This document shows, one piece after another, positions 7,810 through 19,981 of a stretch of 64,000 nt of DNA. The position numbers and the translations under genes are program-made. The stretch's first letter is position 1. Each line of letters begins with the position of its first letter. The stretch spans positions 35,379 to 99,378 of the forward strand of contig NZ_BMYU01000008.1 in assembly GCF_014652435.1 (NCBI RefSeq), read 5' to 3'. Under the pieces are notes generated by a model that was not told the origin of the DNA, ran no database searches, and saw only the letters and a list, made by a program, of their open reading frames with translations. This stretch comes from Cognatundibacterium squillarum. GTDB taxonomy: Bacteria; Pseudomonadota; Gammaproteobacteria; Burkholderiales; Burkholderiaceae_D.

Positions 7810-10800
7810 TCAGCCAACCCACTTACGTGCGTTACGGAACATACGCATCCAAGGGGAATCTTCACCCCAGCCTTCCGGTGCCCATGAATGAATCACAGAG
7901 CGGAAAACGCGTTCCGGATGCGGCATCATCACGGTAAAGCGACCGTCATCATTGGTGATGGCGGTTATACCTGCCGGCGAACCGTTCGGATTGAACGGGT
8001 AAGCTTCGGTTGGCTGGCCATAGTTATCCACGAAACGGGCCGCCACCTGCACCGCACTTTGCTGACCAGTCAGAGAGAAGTCGGCAAAACCTTCGCCGTG
8101 CGCGACAGCGATCGCAGCGCGTGTGCCTTGCATGCCATCAAAGAATACCGAACGGGACTCCAGAATTTCCACCGTCGCAAAGCGGGCTTCAAACTGCTCC
8201 GATTTATTACGCGTGAATTTCGGCCATGCTTCTGCACCAGGGATGATGGATTTCAGATTACTCATCATCTGGCAACCGTTACAGATACCTAAACCGAAGG
8301 TGTCGTCACGGTGGAAGAAGCCGGAGAACTGTTCTGCCATCATCTGATTGAACAGAATCGTTTTCGCCCAGCCTTCGCCAGCGCCGAGTACGTCACCGTA
8401 AGAGAAACCACCGACCGCGATCAGGCCTTTGAAGTCTTCCAGACGGGCACGACCGGCAATCAGATCACTCATGTGAACGTCCACTGCTTCAAAACCGGAC
8501 TTATGCATGACATATGCCGTTTCGATGTGGGAGTTCACACCCTGCTCACGCAGGATCGCAACACGCGGACGTGCGCCGGTTGCAATGAATGGTGCGGCGA
8601 TATCTTCCTGCGGATCGAAGGTCAGATGCGGCGTGATACCCGGATCATTGACATCCAGAATACGCGCGTATTCAGCATCGGCACAGGCAGGATTATCACG
8701 CAGACGGGCGATTTGCCAGCTGGTGTTACTCCAGATGCGGTGCAGCGCAGAGCGCGCTTCACTGAAAATCACTTTCACGTCACGAGTGAACTCAATCTTG
8801 TCTGCTGCAACGACTTTACCAATGATATGGCTGCATGCGCCGAGGTTAAAGCTGCGCAGTACATCCATCACTTCAGAACGTTGTTCAGTGCGAACCTGCA
8901 GAACAGCTCCGAGCTCTTCATTGAACAGTGCGCGCAATGTCAGATCGTTACGGCGCTCAGCAACCTGCGTCGCCCAGTTTTTCGCATCACCCTGATCTGC
9001 CGCATGCTCGTTTTCCATTGTCAGGATATCGAGGTTAACCGACACACCTGCGCGGCCTGCAAATGCCATTTCGCACAGCGTGGTGAACAAGCCACCGTCA
9101 GAACGGTCATGGTAAGCCAGCAGTTTGCCATCCTGATTCAGTTGCTGAACAGCGGCGAAGAAGCCTTTCAGATCATCTGCAGAATCAACGTCCGGTGCAG
9201 TGTTACCAATGGTTTGCATTACCTGCGCAAATGCCGATGCGCCCATACGGTTTTTGCCGCGACCCAGATCAATCAGAATCAGGCTGGTATCGCCCTGATC
9301 CAGACGCAGTTGCGGCGTCAGGGAACGACGGATATCGGCCACCGGCGCAAATGCAGAAATGATCAGGGAAACAGGTGCGGTAACGGATTTATCGACGCCC
9401 TCTTCTTTCCATGTAGTGCGCATGGACAGAGAATCTTTGCCAACCGGAATGCTGATGCCCAGTGCAGGACATAATTCCATACCAACAGTCTTCACGGTAT
9501 CAAACAATGCTGCATCCTGGCCAGGCTGACCGCAGGCAGCCATCCAGTTTGCGGACAATTTGATGTCGGAAATTTCTGAGATATTCGCTGCAACAATATT
9601 CGTAATTGCCTCACCGATCGCCATACGGCCGGATGCCGGTGCATTGATCACTGCCAGCGGCGTACGCTCACCCATGGACATGGCTTCGCCACGATAGCCT
9701 TCGAAGCTCATGGCGGTAACCGCGCAGTCTGCGACCGGCACCTGCCACGGACCAACCATCTGGTCACGCACTGTCGTACCACCAACGGTACGGTCACCAA
9801 TGGTGATCAGGAAAGATTTATCTGCGACTGTCGGCAGGCTCAGCACGCGCTCTGCAGCTGTTTTCAGCTCAATGCCGGTCAGATCCATATCCGCCAGTTC
9901 CTGGCTTTCACGCTTCACATCGCGCAGCATTTTCGGCGGTTTGCCGAGCAGAACATCCATCGGCATATCTACAGGTGAATTGTCGTGCAGCGGGTCGATG
10001 ACTTTCAGCTGACGTTCTTCCGTTGCTGTACCGACGACTGCAAACGGGCAGCGTTCGCGTTCACAGAACGACTGGAACAGTGGCAGACTTTCAGGAGCAA
10101 TCGCCAGCACATAACGTTCCTGCGACTCATTACTCCAGATTTCTTTCGGTGCCAGACCGGATTCTTCCAGCGGAACTTTACGCAGATCGAAAATCGCTCC
10201 GCGTTTTGCGTCATTGGTGATTTCAGGGAATGCATTCGACAAACCACCTGCACCAACGTCATGAATAGACAGAACAGGATTGTCGTCACCCAGCTGCCAG
10301 CAGGAGTTAATCACTTCCTGCGCACGGCGTTCCATTTCCGGATTACCACGCTGCACGGAATCAAAATCCAGATCTGCTTTGTTAGTACCGGTTGCCATCG
10401 AAGACGCAGCACCGCCACCCATACCAATACGCATACCCGGACCGCCCAGCTGAATCAGCAGGGAACCGACAGGTAAATCATTTTTCTTGGTGTGCTTATC
10501 AGAAATATTGCCGACGCCACCGGCAATCATGATCGGCTTATGATAACCGTAGACTTTGCCGTTGACGTTTTGTTCGTAGGTACGGAAATAGCCAGTCAGA
10601 TTGGGGCGACCAAATTCATTATTAAATGCCGCACCACCGATAGGACCATCAATCATGATCTGCAGCGCAGAGGCAATGCGGTCAGGCTTACCGTAGGTCG
10701 CTGTATTCTGCGCGCCGGTATTGGCATCACTGGCATTTTCCCAGGGCTGAACTGCACCCGGAATCTGCAGATTGGAAACGCTGAAACCTGACAAACCAGC

Positions 10801-11799
10801 TTTTGGCTTGGCACCGCGACCAGTAGCGCCCTCGTCGCGAATCTCGCCACCGTTACCGGTAGATGCACCGGGGAACGGAGAAATCGCCGTCGGATGGTTG
10901 TGGGTTTCCACTTTCATCAGGATGTGGGTCAGTTCCTGACTGCCCTGATACACCTGATTTTTCGGGTAGAAGCGTGTCACTTCCGCACCTTCGATAATCG
11001 AGGCGTTATCGGCATAAGCCACGATGGTGCCCTGCGGGTGCAACTGATGCGTGTTTTTGATCATCTGGAACAGGGATTTATCCTGCTGTTCGCCATCCAC
11101 GATCCAGTCCGCATTAAAAATTTTGTGACGGCAATGCTCACTGTTTGCCTGTGCAAACATCATCAGCTCAACGTCGGTAGGATTACGGCCAGCTTTCGTA
11201 AACGCGTCGGTCAGATAATCGATTTCGTCATCCGACATTGCCAGACCAAGCGTAATATTCGCAGATACCAGTGCTTCGCGACCGCCGCCGAGGACATCAA
11301 CGAATTCCAGTGGCTTTGCTTCCAGTTCGGCAAACAGCGCACCGGCTTCCTGCAAATCATTCAGTACCGTTTCAGTCATGCGGTCATGCAACAGTGCCGC
11401 AACCTGTACACGCACTGCCGCATCCAGTGGACGAGCTTTGCTGAACAGACCGGATTTCAGCTGCACAAAGAAACTGATACCACGCTCAACGCGGCGAATA
11501 TGCTGCATACCACAGTTGTGAACGATATCCGTCGCTTTACTGGCCCACGGCGAAATCGTGCCGACACGTGGTGTGACAACGAATACTTCACCGCTGGATT
11601 CGCCGGAGAACGGCTCCCCATAAGTCAACAAAGCCCCGAGACGCGAAACGTCATCGGGGCTCAGTTCAGAAGCTGCATCAATAAAGTGCTGGTATCGCGC
11701 AGTTACGCCAACAATACTGGCATCAACCTGCTGGAGCCTGCTAAGGAGGCTGTTAGTACGAAAAGCGGATAAGGCATTAGAGCCAGGCAAAATCAACAT
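7810..11799 (-). CDS. purL: Phosphoribosylformylglycinamidine synthase PurL
   Basis: 1329 aa, matching the large single-chain PurL of gamma- and betaproteobacteria. It converts FGAR, glutamine and ATP to FGAM, the fourth step of purine synthesis. The order is an N-terminal PurS-like part, two AIRS-type synthetase halves (with [23 protein letters not shown] and [13 protein letters not shown]), and a C-terminal class-I glutaminase. The glutaminase carries the nucleophile cysteine in GICNGCQMM and the His/Glu pair in PHPERVFR. The start is the ATG at 11799, without a convincing ribosome-binding site. It is a single gene with its own terminator. Confidence 0.98.
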   Translation of the reverse strand: MLILPGSNALSAFRTNSLLSRLQQVDASIVGVTARYQHFIDAASELSPDDVSRLGALLTYGEPFSGESSGEVFVVTPRVGTISPWASKATDIVHNCGMQHIRRVERGISFFVQLKSGLFSKARPLDAAVRVQVAALLHDRMTETVLNDLQEAGALFAELEAKPLEFVDVLGGGREALVSANITLGLAMSDDEIDYLTDAFTKAGRNPTDVELMMFAQANSEHCRHKIFNADWIVDGEQQDKSLFQMIKNTHQLHPQGTIVAYADNASIIEGAEVTRFYPKNQVYQGSQELTHILMKVETHNHPTAISPFPGASTGNGGEIRDEGATGRGAKPKAGLSGFSVSNLQIPGAVQPWENASDANTGAQNTATYGKPDRIASALQIMIDGPIGGAAFNNEFGRPNLTGYFRTYEQNVNGKVYGYHKPIMIAGGVGNISDKHTKKNDLPVGSLLIQLGGPGMRIGMGGGAASSMATGTNKADLDFDSVQRGNPEMERRAQEVINSCWQLGDDNPVLSIHDVGAGGLSNAFPEITNDAKRGAIFDLRKVPLEESGLAPKEIWSNESQERYVLAIAPESLPLFQSFCERERCPFAVVGTATEERQLKVIDPLHDNSPVDMPMDVLLGKPPKMLRDVKRESQELADMDLTGIELKTAAERVLSLPTVADKSFLITIGDRTVGGTTVRDQMVGPWQVPVADCAVTAMSFEGYRGEAMSMGERTPLAVINAPASGRMAIGEAITNIVAANISEISDIKLSANWMAACGQPGQDAALFDTVKTVGMELCPALGISIPVGKDSLSMRTTWKEEGVDKSVTAPVSLIISAFAPVADIRRSLTPQLRLDQGDTSLILIDLGRGKNRMGASAFAQVMQTIGNTAPDVDSADDLKGFFAAVQQLNQDGKLLAYHDRSDGGLFTTLCEMAFAGRAGVSVNLDILTMENEHAADQGDAKNWATQVAERRNDLTLRALFNEELGAVLQVRTEQRSEVMDVLRSFNLGACSHIIGKVVAADKIEFTRDVKVIFSEARSALHRIWSNTSWQIARLRDNPACADAEYARILDVNDPGITPHLTFDPQEDIAAPFIATGARPRVAILREQGVNSHIETAYVMHKSGFEAVDVHMSDLIAGRARLEDFKGLIAVGGFSYGDVLGAGEGWAKTILFNQMMAEQFSGFFHRDDTFGLGICNGCQMMSNLKSIIPGAEAWPKFTRNKSEQFEARFATVEILESRSVFFDGMQGTRAAIAVAHGEGFADFSLTGQQSAVQVAARFVDNYGQPTEAYPFNPNGSPAGITAITNDDGRFTVMMPHPERVFRSVIHSWAPEGWGEDSPWMRMFRNARKWVG

Positions 11800-11935
11800 G
11801 GCAGAGATGTCATAGAGGCGGTCACCCTCAACCTACAAAAGCGAGCCGCTGGTTGGATGGAAAAACGCCATTATACCGCGTTGAGCCCCCATCCCTCCAG
11901 AACCGAACTATGCAAATTACCTGAAATTTCCGAGT

Positions 11936-13606
11936 TTAGTTCGAAAATATGCTGGCCTTGCCAAGTCGCGCAATGCGTTTCATTTGCGTTGAATACGATT
12001 TTTGATCGAAATCTGCCTGGTCTTCTTCCAGTACAATCAATGCCAGTTTTTGACTTTTGAGCACATCAACAAACTTTTGATCATCAATAACAATGGCATT
12101 TTTGTGCAGCTTGTTTCCCCAGTACAAATCACTGCTGCGCGAGTCTACAACGCGCACCGGCCGCTTCAGATAAAACGGCAAAGACGATTGCTGTTCAAAA
12201 ACACGATACAGTAACAGCTCACGATCGGCAAAGTGTTTTTTGCTGTACTCAACCAGATCCCGGGTTGATATTTCTGCACTTCTATTCTTTGCACCATCCA
12301 CTAAAACCGGTGCTATCGCGATTGGCAAAATGATTAATGGCAGCATCGCCCATGCAGGTCTTCTGAACGCCATCCAGATAACTGTAATTGCAATCAAAAC
12401 AAACACGGATGCAAAAAACTGCATCAGATTCGCTGTTGTTAATCCTAAGGCAAGCTGCCCCGGACTGTTCTGACGACCCGCACCGACAAATAGCAGCAAT
12501 GCAAGTACGGCACATATTGCGCCGAGGATTAAGGCGCCGCTGCGCTTCACTCCTCCGGTCTCTTCCAGCCAGCACGCAATTTGCAGCGCTAGTAAAGGCA
12601 TCACAGTAACCAAGTAGTAATTTGCTTTTGCGCTGGAAATCGAAAAAAACAATAATGGCATGATCCACCCGGCGGCCAAAAATGCATGCAATGCCGGAAC
12701 AGTCGGCATCACACGCTTCAGTCGCAACAGCACAGGTAACATCAGCGTCCACGGAAACAAGAACAAAGCCATTCGCGGAAGGTAATACCACCAGGCCCCC
12801 GCATAATAGTCATGTGGTTCACGCTTTCCCATAAAGCGCAGAATGTGTTCATTAATGAAGTAAAACCAGGCAAAAATCGGTTCAGCAAACATAGCGGCGA
12901 TATGCCAAGGCAACACAACGATCAAAAACAATAGCCACGGTTGCCAGCGAAACCACATACCCAGCGCCTTAAATGCATCTGACAGTGACCGTGTTTTGAA
13001 CAGCAAATATCCGCCACCGATTGCGGTGAATAAAATTGTGGCAACGAATCCTTTTGCGAGTATTGCCAGCGCAAGGAATATCAGACTCCGGCAAGCGTAA
13101 CGCAGTTCATGCCGCTCATGATAAAGCCAGGCATGCATCACACCACCGAGCAGACATGCTGTCAGCAACATATCGAACATTAGCGAGCGGCTCATCACCA
13201 TGACACCGAGCCCGCTGATAAACATCAGTGAAGCTAATTTTGCCGCCGCTTCTCGATGAATCTGACGCCCGAACCACAACAACAATCCCACGCAAACCAA
13301 TGCAGATGCTGCCGGCACCAGACGAATCACTGTTTCGGACTCTCCGAACAATGCCAAACATATTGCGGTCAGCCAGTACAGCAACGGAGGCTTTTCCATA
13401 TATGCCAAACCGTTCAGATGCGGAATCACCCAACCCTGCCAATGACCGGATGCCAGCATCTCCCTGGGTATTTCGGCATATAAGCCTTCATTATTATTCA
13501 GCACCGGATATCCGCCCAACTGGAACGAGACGATCAGAATCGCACTTATCCAGACTACCCACTGCGGCAGGTCCGGCAAAAAACCGGGCTTGTCTTGCAA
13601 GATCAC
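11936..13606 (-). CDS. GT39/ArnT-like membrane glycosyltransferase
   Basis: 556 aa. The first third holds many hydrophobic segments and an early periplasmic loop with the acidic motif NNEGLYAEIPREML, as in PMT/ArnT (GT-C fold) enzymes. A soluble C-terminal domain of about 130 residues ends the protein. Relatives move a sugar from a polyprenyl-phosphate donor onto lipid A, protein or another acceptor in the periplasm. Which acceptor applies here cannot be decided. The GTG start at 13606 follows an AAGG at good distance. It stands alone between purL and the HDOD gene. Substrate assignment as aminoarabinose transferase would be over-reading. Confidence 0.85.
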   Translation of the reverse strand: MILQDKPGFLPDLPQWVVWISAILIVSFQLGGYPVLNNNEGLYAEIPREMLASGHWQGWVIPHLNGLAYMEKPPLLYWLTAICLALFGESETVIRLVPAASALVCVGLLLWFGRQIHREAAAKLASLMFISGLGVMVMSRSLMFDMLLTACLLGGVMHAWLYHERHELRYACRSLIFLALAILAKGFVATILFTAIGGGYLLFKTRSLSDAFKALGMWFRWQPWLLFLIVVLPWHIAAMFAEPIFAWFYFINEHILRFMGKREPHDYYAGAWWYYLPRMALFLFPWTLMLPVLLRLKRVMPTVPALHAFLAAGWIMPLLFFSISSAKANYYLVTVMPLLALQIACWLEETGGVKRSGALILGAICAVLALLLFVGAGRQNSPGQLALGLTTANLMQFFASVFVLIAITVIWMAFRRPAWAMLPLIILPIAIAPVLVDGAKNRSAEISTRDLVEYSKKHFADRELLLYRVFEQQSSLPFYLKRPVRVVDSRSSDLYWGNKLHKNAIVIDDQKFVDVLKSQKLALIVLEEDQADFDQKSYSTQMKRIARLGKASIFSN

Positions 13607-13627
13607 ATCAACCTTCTATTCAAAAAA

Positions 13628-13653
13628 AACGGCAAGCACAAATGCTTGCCGTT
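13628..13653 (-). terminator. Rho-independent terminator of the HDOD gene
   Basis: Perfect 11-bp stem AACGGCAAGCA / TGCTTGCCGTT with a CAAA loop. On the minus strand it is followed by a run of T, 21 bp after the HDOD stop codon. Confidence 0.88.
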
Positions 13654-13673
13654 CAGTTATTCAAAAATGGTAC

Positions 13674-14891
13674 TTAGCCGGCAGTTACCACATTTTTCGA
13701 CCAAACCAATGCAGATAAATGTGCTGCATTTAAGTCTTCAGCTGAGATTTTGAGTGTTTCAGCCAGCGAACCTACCAGCATACTATTGAGCTCACATGCC
13801 TCCGCAAGTGCAAGGAATGGGCCATAAACACCTGACCGGCTTAAAAGTGCTTCGGTCACAACATCGGGCAACTGAATTGAAGCAAGAATTTCATCCATTG
13901 GCAAGCCAATTAAACGGTCCAGCAAGGAAAACATTCCGGTAACAAACAAATTCTCTGCTTCCGCTTTGGACATTTTCATTTGACCAAGCAACTCAGCAAA
14001 GCGCCCCCGGATAATTGCCGTCTCCAGCAACACAGGCGAAAAACCGCTGGTACTCGCCGTCGCCAACAGTACCGTCAGCCAGCGATATAAAGGACTGTAA
14101 CCAAGCATTTGTACGGCATGTTTAAGCGATTGCACCTCAGAGCGCAATCCGAAGCCCGCAGAATTAATGTAGCGCAGTAACTTATAAGCAAGCGTTGCAT
14201 CCCGTTTCACAACCAGCTCCAACTGATTAACGTCCGCATTCTTCCGGACCATTTCCATCAGTTGCAGAATCGTCGTCTGCGCCGGATTAAGAGACTTAAC
14301 GACACTGCCCGGACGCGGAGTCAAATGCAGCTTACCAACAAAGCTGTGCAGACCAAGTGCTGAACATGCTTCAAAGTCTTGCCAGGAACCGACCTGACGC
14401 GCCACCATACGTACCGGACTTTGCTTTAACGCGGCATATACTTTTGCCTGCGATGCAAAATTTGCTGCACTGAATTTGACTTCAATGTGAGATGCCAGTG
14501 AAAAAAATGTCCGCTCCAGCGTTGTAACTTCCGCTCCTCGAAGACAAATTCCGAAACCACGCGCACGCAACGCCTGTACTGCTTCGACAACGGCAGGATT
14601 TGCAAAATGCTTTTTATGCAAAATCAAAACAGTATTTTTTGCCGGAAATAAGTTCAGTGCATCAACCGATAGCAACTCCGGAACCGCTTCAAAAAATAAC
14701 TGGCTTTCCCCCAAAAGAAAGCCTTTCTCATCATCATTCAGATGACCTGCAACGAATTGCAATAATGCGTCCAGCTCATCTTTGGTCGCATCTACTTGCT
14801 CATCAGCGCGTTGCCAAGAAAATTGAAAGCCTGAAACTTTCTGTTTAGGATCCAGTAAAGGTTCGCGTGTAATGAAATGAGTATCAATCAT
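13674..14891 (-). CDS. HDOD domain protein with degenerate EAL-like N-terminus
   Basis: 405 aa from ATG 14891, preferred because upstream in-frame codons (back to 14948) have no family character. The N-terminal part (about 1-170: FITREPLLDPKQKVSGFQFSWQR and so on) follows the fold of EAL domains but lacks the catalytic ExL/DDFG motifs. The C-terminal part (about 190-390) is an HDOD domain. Such EAL-like/HDOD (YuxH-type) proteins are regulatory and lack demonstrated phosphodiesterase activity. Its place next to the chemotaxis cluster suggests a motility or c-di-GMP link, but a terminator separates it from cheY. Confidence 0.82.
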   Translation of the reverse strand: MIDTHFITREPLLDPKQKVSGFQFSWQRADEQVDATKDELDALLQFVAGHLNDDEKGFLLGESQLFFEAVPELLSVDALNLFPAKNTVLILHKKHFANPAVVEAVQALRARGFGICLRGAEVTTLERTFFSLASHIEVKFSAANFASQAKVYAALKQSPVRMVARQVGSWQDFEACSALGLHSFVGKLHLTPRPGSVVKSLNPAQTTILQLMEMVRKNADVNQLELVVKRDATLAYKLLRYINSAGFGLRSEVQSLKHAVQMLGYSPLYRWLTVLLATASTSGFSPVLLETAIIRGRFAELLGQMKMSKAEAENLFVTGMFSLLDRLIGLPMDEILASIQLPDVVTEALLSRSGVYGPFLALAEACELNSMLVGSLAETLKISAEDLNAAHLSALVWSKNVVTAG

Positions 14892-15065
14892 ATTTAATCC
14901 GCCAGTATTCAGCGTGCCCCGTAAAACCAACCTTAGTAAAGCATCCACTATACCGCTACTGTTACGCCTTCAGTTCAGTTGTAACCGGGAAAACGTTATC
15001 CGTAACAAAAACGAAGACATTTCACATTTCGTGTGACTTTTATGCAAACCGCAGGAATAAAAAAA

Positions 15066-15106
15066 TAGTGCCTGAGCTCAGTCTGAAGACCAACGCTTAG
15101 GCACTA
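15066..15106 (-). terminator. Rho-independent terminator closing the chemotaxis operon
   Basis: Stem TAGTGCCTGAGC / GCTTAGGCACTA (one G-U pair) with a 17-nt loop, followed by T-rich DNA on the minus strand. It lies about 33 bp after the cheY stop. The rest of 14892-15139 presumably carries the HDOD promoter, but no convincing boxes were identified. Confidence 0.82.
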
Positions 15107-15139
15107 TCGTATACATCAGGATCACTGCGAAACCGCAGA

Positions 15140-15529
15140 TTATTTTCCCATTTTCTCAAAAATTTTTGTCAGTTTCTCGTCCAGTGTTGCCGCGGTAAAT
15201 GGCTTCACCACATATCCGTTTGCACCGGCCTGCGCTGCCGCAATGATGTTTTCTTTTTTTGCTTCCGCGGTCACCATCAGCACTGGTAATTTTGCCAATG
15301 CTGGATCAGCACGAATGTGTTGCAACATGGTTAAACCATCCATATTCGGCATATTCCAGTCAGAGATTACAAAATCAAAGTCACCGTTTTTCAGCTTGGC
15401 AAGGCCCATTGCCCCATCTTCCGCTTCATCAACGTTGGAATACCCTAATTCCTTGAGCAAATTCCTGACAATGCGACGCATAGTGGAAAAATCGTCGACA
15501 ACGAGAAATTTCAGATTTTGATCGGCCAT
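15140..15529 (-). CDS. cheY: Chemotaxis response regulator CheY (operon-distal copy)
   Basis: 129 aa, a single receiver domain with no output domain. The acid pocket, phospho-acceptor Asp57 ([13 protein letters not shown]), Thr87 in MVTAE and Lys109 in VVKPF match canonical CheY. Phospho-CheY binds the flagellar switch protein FliM and changes rotation. A good AGT-rich/GGAG leader precedes the ATG at 15529. It is the last gene of the cluster, 104 bp after cheB, and a second receiver gene lies at 22550. Confidence 0.97.
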   Translation of the reverse strand: MADQNLKFLVVDDFSTMRRIVRNLLKELGYSNVDEAEDGAMGLAKLKNGDFDFVISDWNMPNMDGLTMLQHIRADPALAKLPVLMVTAEAKKENIIAAAQAGANGYVVKPFTAATLDEKLTKIFEKMGK

Positions 15530-15633
15530 GAATTACTCCAATATTTCTTTAGGGATAGTTATTAGTATTATCGGACAAAAGCCCGAAGAAAGGTGTTCAA
15601 TTTACGCTTAAGCATAGCATGGTTGCAAAAAAA

Positions 15634-16710
15634 TCAGACCCTGAGTGCTCGCCCCCCTTGAGTGGCAAGATATTGCAACACTTTTGCTGGCAGTTCGTTC
15701 AACGAAGCAACTTCATGAGTCGCCCCAATCGCTATTGCTTCACGTGGCATGCCAAAAACAACGCAACTGGACTCGTCCTGAGCGAAATTATACGCGCCAG
15801 CACTTTTCATTTCGAGCATACCTTGTGCACCGTCTTTTCCCATCCCAGTTAAAATTACACCTACAGCATTTTTACCAGCGGAGAAAGCGGCGGATCTAAA
15901 CAAAACATCAACAGATGGCCGATGCCGATTAACAGGTTCGCCATCATCCAGCTTTGTCACGTAGTTCGCCCCACTACGGGCTAACAATAAATGAGAATGT
16001 CCAGGCGCAATATACGCATGCCCCGGCAAAACACGCTCGCCCCCAACTGCCTCAGAGACCGCGATTTTGCAAAGCCCATTCAAGCGTTTTGCAAACGATC
16101 TGGTGAAACCCTCAGGCATATGCTGGGTAATGAGAATACCCGGACAATCGGACGGCATCTGCATCAGAAAACTCTTAATTGCTTCAGTTCCGCCAGTTGA
16201 AGCGCCGATAATAATCAGCTTTTCACTACTGGTGAGCGGATTGCGTAACATCGGAAGTACTGATTCGCTGCTTTGCTTTGCTTCCGCATGCTGAATAGTT
16301 CTTGGACGGATACGTACTTTCGATGCGATACGAATTTTGTCCGCAATCATCTCTGCATATTCACGCATTCCACTTTGAATCGAGAGTTTAGGCTTTGTCA
16401 CAAAGTCAACAGCCCCCAACTCCAATGCGCGCATTGTGATTTCAGATCCTCGCTCCGTAAGCGAAGAAACCATAACAACCGGCATAGGCCGCAACCGCAT
16501 CAGCTTTTCCAGAAAATCCAGCCCATCCATACGCGGCATTTCGACATCCAGTGTCAGCACGTCTGGATTAGTTTGCTTAATCAGTTCTCTTGCCACGATT
16601 GGATCTGGAGCAACCCCCACTACTTCCATATCTGGCTGACTACCGATGATTTCAGACATCACACTACGAATCAGTGCTGAATCATCAACAATTAAAACTT
16701 TAATTTTCAT
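15634..16710 (-). CDS. cheB: Protein-glutamate methylesterase/deamidase CheB
   Basis: 358 aa. An N-terminal receiver with phospho-acceptor Asp55 ([13 protein letters not shown]) is linked to a C-terminal methylesterase domain. The catalytic triad segments are visible: Ser in [10 protein letters not shown], His in ITQHMPEGF and Asp in [11 protein letters not shown]. It removes receptor methyl groups when phosphorylated by CheA, giving adaptation. It follows cheD by 26 bp. Confidence 0.97.
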   Translation of the reverse strand: MKIKVLIVDDSALIRSVMSEIIGSQPDMEVVGVAPDPIVARELIKQTNPDVLTLDVEMPRMDGLDFLEKLMRLRPMPVVMVSSLTERGSEITMRALELGAVDFVTKPKLSIQSGMREYAEMIADKIRIASKVRIRPRTIQHAEAKQSSESVLPMLRNPLTSSEKLIIIGASTGGTEAIKSFLMQMPSDCPGILITQHMPEGFTRSFAKRLNGLCKIAVSEAVGGERVLPGHAYIAPGHSHLLLARSGANYVTKLDDGEPVNRHRPSVDVLFRSAAFSAGKNAVGVILTGMGKDGAQGMLEMKSAGAYNFAQDESSCVVFGMPREAIAIGATHEVASLNELPAKVLQYLATQGGRALRV

Positions 16711-16736
16711 CGAAATTCTCTAAACCACAAAACAGA

Positions 16737-17345
16737 TCAGAACAAGTCCACCTCACCGCCAACAGATGTCGTCTTCAGTCGACTCGCGTAATCCTGTTCG
16801 CGCTTGCGGAGAGTATCGTTGTGCTCAACCTTGAGCTTTTTAACCAGCACTTTACCATTTCGCGGGAAAAAATATACCTTACGCGGATAGATGTCATTCA
16901 AATCTTCAGCAACCACCCTCATACGCTCGGCTTTCAGATAATCCAACACAAATTTCGCGTTACGTTCACCGACATTAATAGCCGTAAATCCGCGCAGAAC
17001 GTTACCTCCGCCAAAAACTTTCGCCTCGAGATTCTCCCTCTTTGCGCCGGCCTTTAACAATTCGTTGATAAGAACTTCCATCGCATACGTGCCATACCGC
17101 ATGGAGGCAGAGACTGGGTTATCTGCATCCCCACCGGTATCCGGCAACATGAAATGATTCATGCCTCCAACTCCGCTAACGCGATCACGAATGCAAGCTG
17201 AGACACAAGATCCAAGCACAGTAACAATCAGCATGTCTTTATTTGTGAAATAAAACTCGCCAGGCAAAATTTTTGCCGCATCACAATCAAAGACCCTGTC
17301 ATAGTAGACATTCGTGGCGAAATGCTCTTCGCTTAATTGGCTCAT
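16737..17345 (-). CDS. cheD: Chemoreceptor glutamine deamidase CheD
   Basis: 202 aa. The CheD core shows the catalytic cysteine in [12 protein letters not shown] and the histidine in [10 protein letters not shown], with the conserved threonine just upstream. It converts specific receptor glutamines to glutamate. The start overlaps the cheR stop by 4 bases (ATGA type), implying coupled translation. The protein is longer than Bacillus CheD and ends in the acidic-hydrophobic tail GGEVDLF, which resembles the end of the CheZ-like protein at 22960. Confidence 0.96.
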   Translation of the reverse strand: MSQLSEEHFATNVYYDRVFDCDAAKILPGEFYFTNKDMLIVTVLGSCVSACIRDRVSGVGGMNHFMLPDTGGDADNPVSASMRYGTYAMEVLINELLKAGAKRENLEAKVFGGGNVLRGFTAINVGERNAKFVLDYLKAERMRVVAEDLNDIYPRKVYFFPRNGKVLVKKLKVEHNDTLRKREQDYASRLKTTSVGGEVDLF

Positions 17346-18229
17346 ACGCTACCTCTGCGAAATTGACCTGACCCTGCTCTTCCACGTGAAGACGCATTTG
17401 CGAGCTCGTAGACTGTTTTTCCTTTTAATCGGAATTCGTCAGATACATATAAAAAATTCTCGGAATGCCCCGCGAATAACAGTGCATCGTGTTTCATCAA
17501 AGGGACAAACTTCTTGAGGATTTTCCCCTGCGTTGGCTTATCAAAATAAATCATCACATTGCGACAAAACACCGCATCAAATTCTCCAGAAATTGGCCAG
17601 CTGTCTGCAAGTAAATTCAACTGCTTAAACGTAATTAAGTCGCGCAACTCTTGCCTTACTTTGACATACCCATCCTGCGCGCCTTTACCTCGCAAGAAAA
17701 ACTTCCGAACTCGGTCAGAAGATAATTTCTCAATACGATCAGCGCCATACACGCCTCGAGCGGCTGTATTCAGAACATTAGTATCGATGTCTGTTGCAAT
17801 AATATGCGCCGGCGGACGCAGCGTTCCAAATGCTTCGCAAAGTGTCATTGCAATTGAATACGGCTCCTCACCTGTTGAGCTTGCTGAGCACCAAATATTC
17901 ACTGGGTGTTCGCACTTCAAAACATGTTCTGCAAGAATTGGAAAGTGATGTTCTTCGCGGAAAAATGATGTCAGGTTGGTAGTCAACGCATTTGTAAACG
18001 ACTCCCATTCCGTATTTTCAAGATCGCCTTCCAACCAGTCCAGATATTCAGAAAACGCACTGATTCCCGTCGCTCGCAGACGCCGGGCAAGGCGACTGTA
18101 AACCATCTCTTCTTTGCTATCAGCCAGAGAGATACCTGCACGCTTATAAATCAATCCGCGCACCCGCTCAAAATCCCTGTGACTAAACTGAAACTCCTTC
18201 GAAGTCTCAGATTTTGTAATATCTCTCAT
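17342..18229 (-). CDS. cheR: Chemotaxis protein methyltransferase CheR
   Basis: 295 aa. A small helical N-terminal CheR domain precedes a SAM-dependent methyltransferase domain with the family segments [40 protein letters not shown] and [11 protein letters not shown]. It methylates receptor glutamates. The MCP gene immediately upstream encodes a C-terminal WEEF tail that could dock CheR. Confidence 0.97.
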   Translation of the reverse strand: MRDITKSETSKEFQFSHRDFERVRGLIYKRAGISLADSKEEMVYSRLARRLRATGISAFSEYLDWLEGDLENTEWESFTNALTTNLTSFFREEHHFPILAEHVLKCEHPVNIWCSASSTGEEPYSIAMTLCEAFGTLRPPAHIIATDIDTNVLNTAARGVYGADRIEKLSSDRVRKFFLRGKGAQDGYVKVRQELRDLITFKQLNLLADSWPISGEFDAVFCRNVMIYFDKPTQGKILKKFVPLMKHDALLFAGHSENFLYVSDEFRLKGKTVYELANASSRGRAGSGQFRRGSV

Positions 18230-18255
18230 ATGCAGCTATCCGCAAAGATTTTTAG

Positions 18256-19950
18256 TCAAAACTCTTCCCAAGAGCCATCATCGTTGTCTTTCACACCTGA
18301 AACAACGTTCCTTTGCTTAGCCTGATGCACAAGAGCAGGTTTAGGCGCACTTCGTTTTGTAGCATCTGGTCTCACCGGAGGCTTAGGCTCCGCTTTAAAT
18401 TGATCATTCATCACTTTGAAAACACTGACGGCCTGAACCAACGTCTGAGCTTGCTCTTCAAGACTTTCTGCGGCGGCGGCGGCCTCCTCAACCAACGCAG
18501 CATTTTGCTGTGTCATTTCATCCATTTGAGCGATTGCAAGATTCACTTGCTCGATACCCGCGCTCTGCTCCTGACTTGCTGCCGAAATTTCGCTCATGAT
18601 GTCAGCAACATGCTGAACACTGGTCACAATTTCATCCATTGTCTGTCCGGCTTCATCAACAAGCTTACTGCCCTCATCAACTTTTCCGACAGAATCGCTA
18701 ATCAGTGACTTAATTTCCTTCGCAGCACTGGCACTACGTTGCGCAAGACTACGTACTTCAGCCGCAACCACCGCAAAACCACGCCCCTGCTCACCTGCGC
18801 GAGCGGCCTCAACTGCTGCGTTCAGTGCAAGAATATTTGTTTGAAAAGCAATTCCATCTATAACACCAATGATGTCGACTACTTTGCGTGAGCTTTCTTT
18901 TATCGAACCCATCGTTTTAACAACTTCATTGACAACTGCGCCTCCTTTTGTCGCCACGTTAGTTGCGGAAACGACAAGCTGGTTAGCTTGGCGAGCGTTA
19001 TCTGCGTTTTGCCGGACGGTGCTTGTCAGTTCTTCCATCGAGCTGGCGGTCTCCTCCAGAGAGCTTGCCTGAGACTCTGTACGACCCGACAGGTCCGCAT
19101 TACCTATTGATATCTCTTTTGCGGCAACCGTAATTAATTCCGTACCGATTCTGACTTGTCCGACAGTCTCCGCAAGTTTGTCATTCATGTCTTTCAGAGC
19201 TGACAGTAACCGAGCCACCTCATCATCTCCATTAACCACAACCTTACTTCGCAAATCACCGGAGGCTACGGTTTCTGCAAGCACAACGGCCTCGTGTAAC
19301 GGATTAACAATACTTTTCGTAATAATCAGCGCGAACAGACCGCCGACGATAATCGCGACGACCAAAGAGATATACAAAACATAACCAAGCTTACTTCCTT
19401 TACGTTCAGCATCTTCGAAAATCGCCTTTGAAGCCTCTGTCTGCAAATCAACTAATTTATTAATTTCCTGAATAGATTTTTTACTTAACGGCTCAAGTAC
19501 ACTGGAAATTACTTTTACCGACCCTTCTGCGTTAAATGCCATTGCTTGCCCAATAGCATCCTTGAACGGCTGCGCCATTTCTTTATCAATTCTTGCAACT
19601 TCTGCCAGAATCTGATTTTCCTGATCACTAAGACCCAACGCTACCAGTTGTGCTTTCGCTTCTTCATAGATCCTGCGCTGACTTTTAACTTTTTCTTCTT
19701 CTTTTTGCATGTCCGACACGTCAGATTGAATTCCAATGTTACGCATCGCGATCCCCGACTCATAAAGAGAGGACTTCAACTGATTTGCCAGCATCTGCTT
19801 CTGACTACCAACACTTAGTGACTCACTGACCGCTTTCCTAGTCGAAGCATTCATAGCATTTATAAACAACATCAGGATTGAAATACCTACAAGAATTAAC
19901 CCAAATGCCAGGGTCAGTCTTTTTCCAATTTTTAATGTACGCAAGTTCAT
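18256..19950 (-). CDS. Methyl-accepting chemotaxis protein
   Basis: 564 aa with E. coli-like topology. A first membrane segment spans about residues 12-30, followed by a periplasmic four-helix-bundle sensor of about 155 residues. A second membrane segment spans about 190-212, followed by HAMP and a long cytoplasmic coiled coil. The absolutely conserved hairpin tip ([21 protein letters not shown]) and flanking methylation helices (Q/E-rich, [13 protein letters not shown]) are present. The ligand is unknown. After a basic/proline linker it ends in DDGSWEEF, a pentapeptide-type tail like the NWETF docking site for CheR/CheB. It lies between cheW and cheR. Confidence 0.97.
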   Translation of the reverse strand: MNLRTLKIGKRLTLAFGLILVGISILMLFINAMNASTRKAVSESLSVGSQKQMLANQLKSSLYESGIAMRNIGIQSDVSDMQKEEEKVKSQRRIYEEAKAQLVALGLSDQENQILAEVARIDKEMAQPFKDAIGQAMAFNAEGSVKVISSVLEPLSKKSIQEINKLVDLQTEASKAIFEDAERKGSKLGYVLYISLVVAIIVGGLFALIITKSIVNPLHEAVVLAETVASGDLRSKVVVNGDDEVARLLSALKDMNDKLAETVGQVRIGTELITVAAKEISIGNADLSGRTESQASSLEETASSMEELTSTVRQNADNARQANQLVVSATNVATKGGAVVNEVVKTMGSIKESSRKVVDIIGVIDGIAFQTNILALNAAVEAARAGEQGRGFAVVAAEVRSLAQRSASAAKEIKSLISDSVGKVDEGSKLVDEAGQTMDEIVTSVQHVADIMSEISAASQEQSAGIEQVNLAIAQMDEMTQQNAALVEEAAAAAESLEEQAQTLVQAVSVFKVMNDQFKAEPKPPVRPDATKRSAPKPALVHQAKQRNVVSGVKDNDDGSWEEF

Positions 19951-19981
19951 TATCTCCTCCAGTTCCTTTTGAATAGTATTA

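Noticed and set aside
8311..9474. 387-codon open frame on the + strand opposite purL
   Set aside because: The purL frame on the minus strand is fully conserved. The antisense translation is rich in Cys/His/Arg with no family likeness, typical of a shadow frame.
15541..15633. TCCGATAA upstream of the distal cheY as a sigma-28 promoter
   Set aside because: The -10-like match has no -35 counterpart at 11 bp (ACCTTTCT). The gene is probably read with the operon.
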